Both the position numbers and the translations under genes were made by a program. A DNA stretch of 8,779 nucleotides from Planctomycetota bacterium (GTDB lineage: Bacteria; Planctomycetota; Phycisphaerae; UBA1845): positions 1 through 8,779 of the forward strand of contig JADFMZ010000110.1 in NCBI GenBank assembly GCA_022563615.1, in the 5' to 3' direction. Below the pieces are notes generated by a model. It saw nothing but the letters and a program-made list of their open reading frames with translations, had not been told where the DNA came from and did not search any database. Numbering within the stretch: the stretch's first letter is position 1; each line of letters starts with the position of its first letter. Positions 1 through 6,918 of the stretch are shown piece by piece.

Positions 1-561
1 GGCGGTGACGTCGCGGTCAACGGATCGTCGGTCGCGGTCAAGGGCAAGCACGGGGAGCTCTCGTGGGATCTGCCCCAACCGGTCACGGCCGCATTGGAGC
101 AGAACCCTCGACAGCTCCGGGTGACCCGCTGCGACGACCAAAAGGTCAGCAAAGCCCTGCACGGACTGAGCCGGGCATTGATTGCCAACATGGTCCGCGG
201 CGTGACCCAGCCGTTCGAGCGGCGTCTCCTGATTTACGGCACGGGATACAATTGCAACGTCGAAGGCCGAACGCTGCTCTTGAAGGTTGGATTCATGGGG
301 CGCGGGCACCAGCGTAAGGCCCAGTTTGAGGTGCCCATTCCGGACGGGCTGACCGTGACCGTGGAAACGCCTGTGGCGCGGGGGGATACCGATCCTGCGA
401 AGTTTCTGGTGTCCGGTTGTGACAAGCAATTGGTCGGAGAGTTCGCAGCGACGGTTCGCAAGATTCGACCTCCCGAACCCTACAAGGGCAAGGGCATCCG
501 ATACGAGAATGAAACGGTTCGGCGTAAGCAGGGCAAGGCGTTTGCCAGCGGCGGGGCGTAG
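1..561 (+). CDS. rplF: 50S ribosomal protein L6, 5' end cut by window edge
   Basis: Ribosomal protein L6 binds 23S rRNA near the factor-binding site of the large subunit. The reading frame is open from base 1 and gives 186 residues before TAG. The first visible residues (GGDVAVNGSSVAVKGKHGEL) match the first beta-rich L6 domain, so only about a dozen N-terminal residues are missing. The second domain carries the L6 signature PEPYKGKGIRYENE near visible residues 159-172, followed by the usual basic tail (VRRKQGKAF). Length and motifs are normal for the family. The next gene is rplR, the standard order in the spc ribosomal operon, 10 bases downstream, so the left flank is a normal ribosomal operon at least up to base 655. 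The assignment is secure. Confidence 0.97.
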   Translation, partial: GGDVAVNGSSVAVKGKHGELSWDLPQPVTAALEQNPRQLRVTRCDDQKVSKALHGLSRALIANMVRGVTQPFERRLLIYGTGYNCNVEGRTLLLKVGFMGRGHQRKAQFEVPIPDGLTVTVETPVARGDTDPAKFLVSGCDKQLVGEFAATVRKIRPPEPYKGKGIRYENETVRRKQGKAFASGGA

Positions 562-571
562 GATCAGCGAT

Positions 572-655
572 ATGGCAGCAGCAGACCTCAAGAAAACAAG
601 GCGTCGGCGACGCAAGCTGCGTGTCCGAAAGCGGATCTTCGGGACGCTGGAGCGC
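572..655 (+). pseudogene. rplR: 50S ribosomal protein L18, N-terminal fragment only (broken at about codon 28)
   Basis: ATG at 572 follows an AGGA ribosome-binding site (560-563) with 8 bases spacing and lies 10 bases after rplF, the normal place for rplR. The translation MAAADLKKTRRRRRKLRVRK then RIFGTLER matches the basic L18 N-terminus, in which this segment is normally followed by P-R-L and the 5S rRNA-binding fold. After CTGGAGCGC (647-655) the frame runs on as A-E-R-D-Q-R and then into sequence unlike L18. The opposite strand there is clearly a transporter. A normal L18 has about 120 residues, so roughly three quarters is missing. L18 is essential, so this is either an assembly join or a secondary, broken copy. 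Confidence 0.85.
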
Positions 656-784
656 GCGGAACGCGATCAGCGTTTCGGCGCTCGTGGAGAAGGCAGCTCC
701 GACAGCCGCCACGCCGAATATACTCAGCCCGATCGCCATCCAGGGTCGCCGGCCGAAGCGATCGCCGATCGTGCCGCCGAGATC
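647..784 (-). pseudogene. Fragment of a major facilitator superfamily transporter, both ends missing
   Basis: Read leftwards, about 46 residues (GDLGGTIGDRFGRRPWMAIG and then LSIFGVAAVGAAFSTSAETL, IAFRALQ) match transmembrane helices 2-3 of an MFS permease. The cytoplasmic loop 2-3 motif GGTIGDRFGRRP is the family's motif A (G-x3-D-R-x-G-R-R). The next helix, FGVAAVGAAFS, is followed by the typical xxLIAFRALQ, which normally continues G-I-G-A. Here it stops at the rplR junction. No start codon, helix 1 or later helices are present, so no functional protein can come from this piece alone. It is in frame with the truncated PQQ-type gene to its right. The exact right boundary cannot be fixed from sequence and may lie anywhere in about 776-810. 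Confidence 0.75.
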
Positions 785-1708
785 GCCGGTCGAAGATTCG
801 ATTTCAGTCGGGGCCACGAAGGGAGAGCGCCACAAGAGGCCGAGTTCGTCCACATTCGTCGAGCAAGATCGGTTTCGCTCGGGGTTCCCGCCGACGATCG
901 GCCATTCCAGCGGTGAGGCCGGCTCGCGGACCGCCGCGAACCCTTCGCGCACCTCAGCCACAACTTCTTCCAGCACGCGATCTTTCCCCATCCATCGGGT
1001 ATTGCGGCTGACATCCGGCAGCGGTGGGTCCGCCCGACCGGTGGCGGGTACGCTATGCGTCGGCTTGTTTCCTTGCATTGCGTTGATCAGAGATACGGCG
1101 GCCTGCCATGATGGGGCGTGGGCGCGTGCGTCGGGATGGTGTTCGATCGCCCGTAGGTAGATCTGTCGGGCTAGGTCCAGCTCGCCGGACTCGATCGCCA
1201 ACTGGCCGACCGTGTCGATCATTTCGCCGACCACGCCGGTGCAGTAATACCGTTCCACAAAGGTCAGCAATTCGGGCAGATCGTGGAGTGACCGCAGCAG
1301 AGTAAGGTGGGCCTGGGCTTGCTGACCAAAGAGTGATCGATAGGCATTGAGACCCTTGGCGGGCCACTTCGCGATGATACCGTTGACGTGTTGACGGATG
1401 CCGATGTAGAGGCCCGAACCCACGCGAACGAGTCGGTCACCGGATTCATCCGCGGTTTTCTGCAAGAGCTCGGCGGCCTGGAGCCAGTTTCCCTTCTCGG
1501 TCAGTTTACGTGCCTCGTGGAGCGCATCGGCCGCTTCGAAGCTGTCGTTCAGGTAGACGTCCGCACCTTGGGTTGAGGCTCGTGTCGTATTGTCCGCTGG
1601 ATCGATCGGCCCCGGCTGCTGATCGGCTGCGATCGCTTGCCTTCCGCAAGAACTCGATAGGACGATCACAGCCCAACCGACGAAATGCTTCAAGCGACCC
1701 ATTTGCAT
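785..1708 (-). CDS. Secreted PQQ-like beta-propeller repeat protein, N-terminal part only, truncated by a junction
   Basis: Starts at ATG 1708, with a second ATG at 1702 that has better spacing to a weak AGGG. The product begins with a signal peptide: basic MGRLK, a hydrophobic stretch, and a probable signal peptidase I site after A-I-A around residue 28. Residues of about 55-210 form a helical, TPR-like region (EAADALHEARKLTEKGNWLQ, then RLVRVGSGLYIGIRQHVN and LAIESGELDLARQIYLRAIEHHPDA). This is typical of large planctomycetal outer-surface or periplasmic PQQ-binding-like proteins. Residues 269-297 (WPIVGGNPERNR, then VDELGLLWRSPF) are the start of the first propeller repeat, where the W-x-x-x-G-G-N pattern is characteristic. 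The rest of the propeller, normally several hundred residues, is absent because the frame enters a transporter fragment near residue 305. An open frame continues by chance to 293. It lies 56 bases after mtnP in the same direction, so is probably the third gene of the nifS-mtnP operon. Function is unknown; a role in envelope or extracellular redox or binding is a guess. Confidence 0.7.
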
Positions 1709-1764
1709 AGACCCTGATTTCCGGGCAGACCGAGGAGAACCCGGCGCATCCCCCGGACGCCGAT

Positions 1765-2652
1765 CTATTCATCGGCGAAGTGGCTGCCGATCAGCAGATC
1801 CAGCCGCTGTCGCACGGAGGAGGGCACCTTACTCTTGTCGGACCAGATCGCCATTTTCAGCGCGCCGCGGCAGGCGCAGTCGGCCTCGAACATGCCCGGC
1901 CGTTTCAGCGTTTCCTGAATCAGTCGGATGGCATGGGTCGTTGCAGTCTTTAGGTTGCTCAAGATTTCCTTCAGCAAGGCTTCCTTCCCTCTCGTGGTTT
2001 CCACCGGTCGCCAGCAGTCATAATCGGTTGGGAAGGCGACCAGCGCATAGCACATCTGCGCTTCGCGGGCTAGTTTTGCCTCAGGCATGCAGGTCATTCC
2101 GATCAGATCCCCACCCCACTGGCGATGCATGTTGGATTCGGCTCGCGTCGAAAACTGCGGACCCTCCATACACACATAGGTTCCGGCGTGGTGAACGGTG
2201 GTTTCGACCTGTTGTCCGGCCTCAGCCAGAAGCTTGCGCAGCCGGGGGCAGAAGGGGTCGGCGAACTCCACGTGGACGGCCAGACCCTGGTCGAAAAACG
2301 TGCTCTCCCGTCGATGGGTTCGATCAATCACCTGATCGCACAGAACGAGGTGACCCGGCTCGAAGTCTTCACGAAGGCTGCCGGTGGCGCCGCTGGCGAT
2401 GATCGTGGACACGCCGAGTTTTTTCAGCGCCCAGATGTTGGCCCGATAGGGGACCGCGCTTGGGCTGAATCGATGTCCTTCACCGTGGCGTGAAAGGAAG
2501 ACCACCTCGGCGCCCTGCCAGTTGGCCAGAATGGGTTTGCTGGCGGGCGGGCCGAAGGGCGTATCCACCTCCACCGGTTCGCCGTCGCCCTCTTTGAGCA
2601 AGGCCTCCGCGAGACCCGTTCCGCCAATGATGCCGATTCTTGCTTGTTTCAT
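1765..2652 (-). CDS. mtnP: S-methyl-5'-thioadenosine phosphorylase (PNP/MTAP family)
   Basis: Cytoplasmic enzyme that splits methylthioadenosine with phosphate into adenine and 5-methylthioribose-1-phosphate, the first step of methionine salvage after polyamine synthesis. The 295-residue product shows all family marks: phosphate-loop GGTG (10-13), SRHGEGH (54-60), PYRANIWALK (68-77), GATGSL (88-93), the substrate-site block MEGPQFSTRAES (162-173), GMT and PEAKLARE (185-197), and TDYDCW (209-214). The aspartates of TDYDCW, which contact the adenine base, favour methylthioadenosine over the guanosine-type substrates of plain PNP. ATG at 2652 is preferred because GAGG lies 6 bases upstream. An upstream in-frame TTG (2664) overlaps the nifS stop and has no ribosome-binding site. 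The gap to nifS is 8 bases, indicating co-transcription and probable translational coupling. 5'-methylthioinosine or inosine cannot be excluded as substrate. Confidence 0.95.
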   Translation of the reverse strand: MKQARIGIIGGTGLAEALLKEGDGEPVEVDTPFGPPASKPILANWQGAEVVFLSRHGEGHRFSPSAVPYRANIWALKKLGVSTIIASGATGSLREDFEPGHLVLCDQVIDRTHRRESTFFDQGLAVHVEFADPFCPRLRKLLAEAGQQVETTVHHAGTYVCMEGPQFSTRAESNMHRQWGGDLIGMTCMPEAKLAREAQMCYALVAFPTDYDCWRPVETTRGKEALLKEILSNLKTATTHAIRLIQETLKRPGMFEADCACRGALKMAIWSDKSKVPSSVRQRLDLLIGSHFADE

Positions 2653-2660
2653 AGGTTTCC

Positions 2661-3803
2661 TCAACGGCTGCTCAGAACAGTGAGCTTGGATAACAGGTCG
2701 GGCAAAGCGGACACGACGCGATCCATCTCCTGTTGCGTATTGAAACGTGAGAGACTGAATCGGATGGCGCCGTGGCCGGTGGATTCATCAATGCCCATAG
2801 CCTTCAGGACGTGCGACGGTTCGAGCGATCCGCTGCTGCAAGCGGCGCCGCTGGAAGCGCAAATGCCGGCTTCGCTCAGCAAGAGCAGGATCGCTTCCGC
2901 TTCCAAATCCGGGAACGATATGTTGGACGTGTTGCCATTGCGCGGCGCACCGGCGCCGTTTACACGTGCGCTTGGAAGGATCGCAAGGATGCCCGCTTCG
3001 AGCGCATCGCGCATGGCGCGGACACTCGCGGAGACCGTTTCGCAATCGTGCGAAGCGAACTCGGCCGCCACGCCCATCCCGATGATCTCCGCCACAGCCT
3101 CGGTGCCTCCGCGAAGGAGTCGTTCCTGTCGGCCGCCGACGATCAGCGGCTCGATGCGCGTGCGACGACGCACATACAGCGCTCCTGCGCCCTTGGGGCC
3201 GTGGAACTTGTGCGCCGCCAGACTGACCAGTTGCACCGGCCAATCTCCAACGTTGATGGGCGTTTTCCCGGCGGACTGCACCGCATCCACGTGCACGGGG
3301 ATGCCTCGGTCGGCCGCTATTGCCGCCAGCCGCCGCACATCAAAGATCACGCCGGTTTCATTGTTGGCGTGTATGATCGATGCCAGCGCCGTGTCATCGG
3401 TCAGCCTGCGTGCCCATTGCTCTTCGTCGAGCCGGCCATGACGGTCCACGCCGACGTAGTCCACGGTGTAGCCTTGGGTTTCGAGCTGCTCCATCAAACT
3501 GAGCACGGCCGTGTGCTCGACCGCCGTCGTCACGATGTGCCGGCGATTCGGGTGAATGCTCAGCGCTCCGCGGATGGCGAGGTTGATCGACTCCGTTCCG
3601 CCGCTGGTAAAGACGATCTCCTTTGGCGTCGCCGCGATCAGGGCAGCCACTTGCGCACGGGCACATTCGACCTGATGCCGGACAGATTGGCCGAACTGAT
3701 GCACGCTCGACGGGTTGGCATACCCCTCCCGCAGGCTGCGGATCATCGCCTCAACCACTTCCGGCAGGGGTTGCGTCGTTGCGTTGTTATCCAGATAAAT
3801 CAT
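2661..3803 (-). CDS. nifS: Class I cysteine desulfurase (NifS/IscS type)
   Basis: PLP-dependent enzyme that takes sulfur from L-cysteine as an enzyme-bound persulfide, giving alanine, and feeds Fe-S cluster or tRNA thiolation pathways. The 380-residue product is full length. Visible active-site parts are the N-terminal YLDNNATT (3-10), TSGGTESINLA (66-76), His97 in AVEHTAVL, Asn148 in HANNETG, Asp173 and Gln176 in DAVQSAGK, the PLP lysine Lys199 in HKFHGPKG, RGGTE (231-235), and the mobile catalytic Cys322 in SSGAACSSG. The Cys-loop layout matches class I (IscS/NifS) rather than SufS. The ATG at 3803 has a weak GGA 7 bases upstream and a TATAAT box close by. It is the first gene of the run nifS-mtnP-PQQ protein. 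No iscU, iscA, or mnmA neighbour is visible, so the sulfur acceptor cannot be named, and NifS versus IscS naming is not decided by sequence alone. Confidence 0.95.
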   Translation of the reverse strand: MIYLDNNATTQPLPEVVEAMIRSLREGYANPSSVHQFGQSVRHQVECARAQVAALIAATPKEIVFTSGGTESINLAIRGALSIHPNRRHIVTTAVEHTAVLSLMEQLETQGYTVDYVGVDRHGRLDEEQWARRLTDDTALASIIHANNETGVIFDVRRLAAIAADRGIPVHVDAVQSAGKTPINVGDWPVQLVSLAAHKFHGPKGAGALYVRRRTRIEPLIVGGRQERLLRGGTEAVAEIIGMGVAAEFASHDCETVSASVRAMRDALEAGILAILPSARVNGAGAPRNGNTSNISFPDLEAEAILLLLSEAGICASSGAACSSGSLEPSHVLKAMGIDESTGHGAIRFSLSRFNTQQEMDRVVSALPDLLSKLTVLSSR

Positions 3804-3821
3804 GAGCGATCCAATCTGTGC

Positions 3822-3849
3822 ATTATATGTTCATTATCCCTCTTGTTCA
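3822..3849 (-). promoter_or_regulatory. Candidate sigma70-type promoter of nifS-mtnP operon
   Basis: On the minus strand a perfect TATAAT (3827 to 3822) is preceded, 16 bases upstream, by TGAACA (3849 to 3844), a 4-of-6 match to the -35 box. The expected start of transcription is near 3815, giving a leader of only about 12 bases before the ATG at 3803. The -10 is strong and the -35 weak. Seen in sequence only, with no experimental support. Confidence 0.45.
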
Positions 3850-3877
3850 TCTCATCTTTCGTGTGACGGGTAGGTGT

Positions 3878-3919
3878 GGGTCCGTGACCCTCCAGGCGGC
3901 GTGGTGGCCGGTTGGCCAC
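3878..3919. repeat. Two small hairpins in the nifS/reductase divergent spacer
   Basis: GGGTC (3878-3882) pairs with GACCC (3886-3890) around a 3-base loop, and GTGGCC (3904-3909) pairs with GGCCAC (3914-3919) around GGTT. Both are perfect but short. Neither is followed by a T-run in either direction, so they are not called terminators. Operator or leader roles are possible, but chance is not excluded in GC-rich DNA. Confidence 0.3.
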
Positions 3920-3927
3920 GATTCCAC

Positions 3928-3956
3928 TTGCCGCGCTCAAATCGTAAGACTACCAT
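3928..3956 (+). promoter_or_regulatory. Weak candidate promoter for the aldo/keto reductase
   Basis: TTGCCG (3928-3933) and TACCAT (3951-3956) are separated by 17 bases, each a 4-of-6 match to the -35 and -10 consensus. The -10 lies inside the first copy of the 17-bp tandem repeat, and the second copy carries another TACCAT. This would give a leader of about 85 bases. Matches are modest, so this is tentative. Confidence 0.25.
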
Positions 3957-3983
3957 GCCCTGTCGGCTACCATGCCGTGTCGG
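3950..3983. repeat. 17-bp tandem direct repeat, two copies
   Basis: The unit CTACCATGCCCTGTCGG (3950-3966) is followed directly by CTACCATGCCGTGTCGG (3967-3983), with one mismatch in 17 bases. It sits in the divergent spacer about 65 bases before the start of the aldo/keto reductase. It could be a double binding site for a regulator, or a simple local duplication. Confidence 0.7.
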
Positions 3984-4048
3984 CCTGCCTCACGGAGGAG
4001 TCATCCTGTTGCAATTTGGGAAAACCGTCTGACTGGAGCCGGTTGAGC

Positions 4049-5002
4049 GTGAAACATCGTTTCCTCGGTGATAGTGGGTTGGAAGTCTCCGCCGTGGCCC
4101 TGGGCACGTGGGCCATGGGCGGCAGTATCGAGACGTGGGGCCCGGTCGACGACGGGGAGTCGATCGCCGCGATCCATCAAGCCCTCGATTGCGGCATCAA
4201 CCTCATTGACACGGCTCCAGTCTATGGGCTGGGCCACAGCGAGCAGATCGTCGGAAACGCCATCCAGGGCCGGCGGGACGAGGTTCTACTGGCCACCAAG
4301 TGCGGGCTGCCGATCGCGTCAACTCGTAACGGGTACCCGCCGAGGTGTCTGGCGCCGGCAAGCATCCTCCGTGAATGCGAACAGAGTTTGCGACGACTCC
4401 GAACTGACGTCATCGACCTGTACCTGTGTCATTGGCCCGACCCGGACACGCCGATCCGGGACACCATGGAAGCGTTGGTAGGCCTGCGGGAGCAGGGCAA
4501 GATTCGCGCTATCGGGCTCTCGAATTTCAGTTGTGAGCAGGTGGCCGCAGCCCGTGAGTTCGGTCCGATTCATTGCATTCAATCTCCGTTTTCGATGGTG
4601 GCCCGCCGCGCCGCCGAGGATCTCGTGCCGTTTTGCCGGGAACACGGCATGGGGGTGCTGGCCTACAGTCCTCTGGCCAAGGGTCTTCTGACCGGAAAGT
4701 TCAGGGAGAAAGACACCTTCGACGGCGTTCGAGCTCGAGACCCGGACTTTATTGGGAAGCGATACCTGCGAAACCTTCGCATGTTGGAGTCGTTACGACC
4801 TGTCGCGGAGGCCTACGACAAGACGCTGACGCAACTGGTTATCAACTGGACGGCGTCCCAACCCGGTATCACCGCCCCGGTGGTCGGGGCCAAGCGGGCT
4901 TCGCAGGTGCTTGAGAATGCCGGCGGCGTTGGCTGGTCGATCCGCGATGAGGATCGCCTGCGCATCGACCGGATTCTCCAGGACGCTCAGGGTGAAAGCT
5001 GA
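4049..5002 (+). CDS. Aldo/keto reductase (AKR11/13-like, NADPH-dependent oxidoreductase)
   Basis: A 317-residue single-domain TIM-barrel oxidoreductase of the soluble cytoplasmic AKR superfamily, reducing or oxidising aldehyde/ketone or sugar groups with NAD(P). The catalytic tetrad is complete: Asp54 and Tyr59 in NLIDTAPVYG, Lys84 in LATKCG, and His128 in LYLCHWPD. Cofactor-side motifs are GLSNF (156-160), YSPLAKGLLTGKF (206-218) and the 2'-phosphate-region GAKRASQVLEN (280-290). The GTG at 4049 is chosen because translation from it (VKHRFLGDSGLEVSAVALGT) matches the family N-terminus, with GGAG 10 bases upstream. The TTG at 4043 is a close alternative. The open frame upstream to 3818 is not family sequence. 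The spacing to the downstream membrane-protein gene (overlap or 94 bases, depending on its start) suggests co-transcription. The closest named relatives by motif are IolS/YajO-type enzymes; the substrate is unknown. Confidence 0.93.
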   Translation: MKHRFLGDSGLEVSAVALGTWAMGGSIETWGPVDDGESIAAIHQALDCGINLIDTAPVYGLGHSEQIVGNAIQGRRDEVLLATKCGLPIASTRNGYPPRCLAPASILRECEQSLRRLRTDVIDLYLCHWPDPDTPIRDTMEALVGLREQGKIRAIGLSNFSCEQVAAAREFGPIHCIQSPFSMVARRAAEDLVPFCREHGMGVLAYSPLAKGLLTGKFREKDTFDGVRARDPDFIGKRYLRNLRMLESLRPVAEAYDKTLTQLVINWTASQPGITAPVVGAKRASQVLENAGGVGWSIRDEDRLRIDRILQDAQGES

Positions 5003-6851
5003 CGTGACCGATCCGCGATCCTCGGTTCGATCGGGGCCGACGCGAAGCCGCGCTTCACAGCAACGCGCCGTCCAATCCCCAAGCGCCGGGTCGCCGATGC
5101 ACCAGCTCTCGGAAGCCGGCGGCAAGTACGCCCGCGAGCAAAAAGGGACGGACAAGAACCAACGACAGCCGAGTTTGATCCTGGCTGTTCTTGCGGGCCT
5201 GCTGGTCGGCGCCGCGGTGACGTTCACGGGACAATCCGAATACCGGCTCGCAGCCACCTTCCAGGTCTTCGATCATGATTCTGACAACGCGGGCACAAGA
5301 ATCGCCCGGTATCGTTTGGAGCTGTTGGAGTACGCGGCCAAACAGTTCACGACGCCGTCCGCCCTTCGATCGCATCGATGGTGGGTGGACGCACCGGGGG
5401 ACGAGGAGCTTCGGCTCTTGTGGATCGCTTCCAACCGACCGGCTGCCGTTGACCGGCTGCGGGGCATTGCCAAGGGTTACCTGTCTCATCTGGACGGGCG
5501 CGCCGCTGAACAACGAGCACGGCCGACGGAGGCGGAAGAGGTCTTGTCCGACTACATTTCCCGTCTGGAAGTCCGCGTGACGGAGGCCATAGCCCGGGAC
5601 CGCACGCTCCAGTCATCCTTGCCCGCGAACGATCCCACGGGTATCCGCGCTAACCTGCTGGGCCGGTGGAACGCAAGGCGGAGGGAATTCGACGACGCTC
5701 GCCTACGCCTGGCCGAAGGCCGAAAGCACCTGAAACTCCTGAAGGCGGAACCGGAACCGACGGTCGGCCTGGTTACGAGCGAGCAAAGGCGTCAGGCCCT
5801 GGAGGAGGATCTCGCCCTCCGGCAGGATCTGGCGGAACAGCACGTCACGCTGACCGAATTGAAGTTGCATCTGCTCAACGTATGGCAGGCGTCCTCCGGG
5901 CCGCTGGATAGGCTCGGCGCCGGGACGGATGAGCTCTTGCGAATCTTGCAATCCATGACTGCCATGATTACCACGGCCGACGCCGAATCTCCGAGCGTCG
6001 AGTTGCTTGACTTGACGCGGGCCTACCGGGAATACCTGATGAACTTCGCAACATCCTGGACGCGGGAATTCAAAGCCTTGCAAGGCTTGATCTTGGATCC
6101 CGCGAGCGGCGAATTACTCGATGCTTATCAGCGGATTCGCGTTGGGCTGCGCGATTTTGCGTTCACAGCCTCGAAGCAGCGATCGGCCATGCGGGCGAGT
6201 TTCCACGCCGTCGGCGCAAGCCAGAGTGACACGGCCCGGCACCACGTATTGCATTCGAGACTGGCGCGCGCGTTTCACGGCGTTCAAACGACGCAGCATC
6301 GTTTTGAATTTGCAGCAGCCGGTATGGAAACGCAGGAGAACTTCCGGCTCGATGCCGCCGTCACCAGCGCGCAGGGGTTGCGGCAGCGGATGCAGAAGAG
6401 GATTAGCGGCATTGAACGGCGGCTTCACGCGGCGGCTGTGAAGCGCGCCCGGCGACAACAACGTGAACAAATCGCGGGCGCCGGCCGACAACTAGAAGAG
6501 TCCTACGTCGAGTTTGACGAAGCCGTCACCCGACTTGTGAGCCTTCAGCAGGAACTCAACCTGTGCGCCGACCGTTCCGAGGCATTCGCGCAATCCATCA
6601 GTCAAACGGAAGTTGCGCGGACCCGACTCCAACTTGCCCAGGCTGATCTGAACGAGGTCAGGGGTCGCCTCGACGATCTGCAATCTCGGCGCCGGTCTCC
6701 TGATCCTCGTGATCGCGTGGAACTGCTGTCGTGCGGCGTGCTCGACGGCCCGGCCAACCTCCACGACCGCATCCGCCGCGGCGCGCTGGCCGCCGGGCTT
6801 ACGTTGCTCACTGTATTCTTAGCCCAATGTTGGATCATTCGAAGGCGGTAA
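4992..6851 (+). CDS. Inner-membrane coiled-coil protein with polysaccharide co-polymerase (Wzz/GumC-like) layout
   Basis: Up to 619 residues. An N-terminal Arg/Ser-rich tail is followed by a membrane helix (LILAVLAGLLVGAAV, about residues 63-77). A periplasmic part begins SEYRLAATFQVF and includes YRLELLEYAAKQFTT, resembling the N-terminal Wzz domain of chain-length determinant proteins. A long, charged, heptad-like helical region spans roughly residues 180-560. Then a Gly/Pro-containing VELLSCGVLDGPANLHDRIR precedes a second membrane helix (ALAAGLTLLTVFLAQCWII) and a terminal RRR. Two terminal membrane helices around a helical periplasmic hairpin are the classic co-polymerase architecture, which sets polysaccharide chain length. 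No Walker motif or tyrosine-kinase domain is fused or adjacent. Start is uncertain: GTG 4992 has AGGA 9 bases upstream and overlaps the reductase stop by 11 bases; GTG 5004 and ATG 5097 (584 residues, 29 before the helix) are possible. Similarity is by layout and weak motifs, so function is inference. Confidence 0.7.
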   Translation: MKADVTDPRSSVRSGPTRSRASQQRAVQSPSAGSPMHQLSEAGGKYAREQKGTDKNQRQPSLILAVLAGLLVGAAVTFTGQSEYRLAATFQVFDHDSDNAGTRIARYRLELLEYAAKQFTTPSALRSHRWWVDAPGDEELRLLWIASNRPAAVDRLRGIAKGYLSHLDGRAAEQRARPTEAEEVLSDYISRLEVRVTEAIARDRTLQSSLPANDPTGIRANLLGRWNARRREFDDARLRLAEGRKHLKLLKAEPEPTVGLVTSEQRRQALEEDLALRQDLAEQHVTLTELKLHLLNVWQASSGPLDRLGAGTDELLRILQSMTAMITTADAESPSVELLDLTRAYREYLMNFATSWTREFKALQGLILDPASGELLDAYQRIRVGLRDFAFTASKQRSAMRASFHAVGASQSDTARHHVLHSRLARAFHGVQTTQHRFEFAAAGMETQENFRLDAAVTSAQGLRQRMQKRISGIERRLHAAAVKRARRQQREQIAGAGRQLEESYVEFDEAVTRLVSLQQELNLCADRSEAFAQSISQTEVARTRLQLAQADLNEVRGRLDDLQSRRRSPDPRDRVELLSCGVLDGPANLHDRIRRGALAAGLTLLTVFLAQCWIIRRR

Positions 6852-6889
6852 CACCTGGGCCACCCATCCGAAATAGAACCTCAGGGGGA

Positions 6890-6918
6890 CCGGCTCTCTA
6901 GGAGTCGGCTTTGTTTTG
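6890..6918 (+). terminator. Rho-independent terminator of the co-polymerase-like gene
   Basis: CCGGCTC (6890-6896) pairs with GAGTCGG (6902-6908), giving 7 pairs including one G-U, with a 5-base loop, followed by CTTTGTTTTG (6909-6918). It lies 38 bases after the stop at 6851, in the plus direction. The stem and T-run overlap the stop codon and last codons of the convergent lpxD. On the minus strand the G-U becomes an A/C mismatch and no T-run follows, so it is directional. Confidence 0.65.

Noticed and set aside
293..646. C-terminal continuation of the minus-strand frame from 1708 through rplR and rplF
   Set aside because: This part is antisense to certain ribosomal genes; it is open only by chance after two junctions.
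2772..3866. Plus-strand open frame of 364 codons opposite nifS, and another of 265 codons in a different frame
   Set aside because: Both lie wholly over the well-supported nifS and are His/Arg- or Ser-rich without any motif. High GC makes long antisense frames common.
3818..4048. 77-residue N-terminal extension of the aldo/keto reductase frame
   Set aside because: The family N-terminus begins at GTG 4049. The upstream residues are not AKR-like, and contain the tandem repeat and the probable promoter region.
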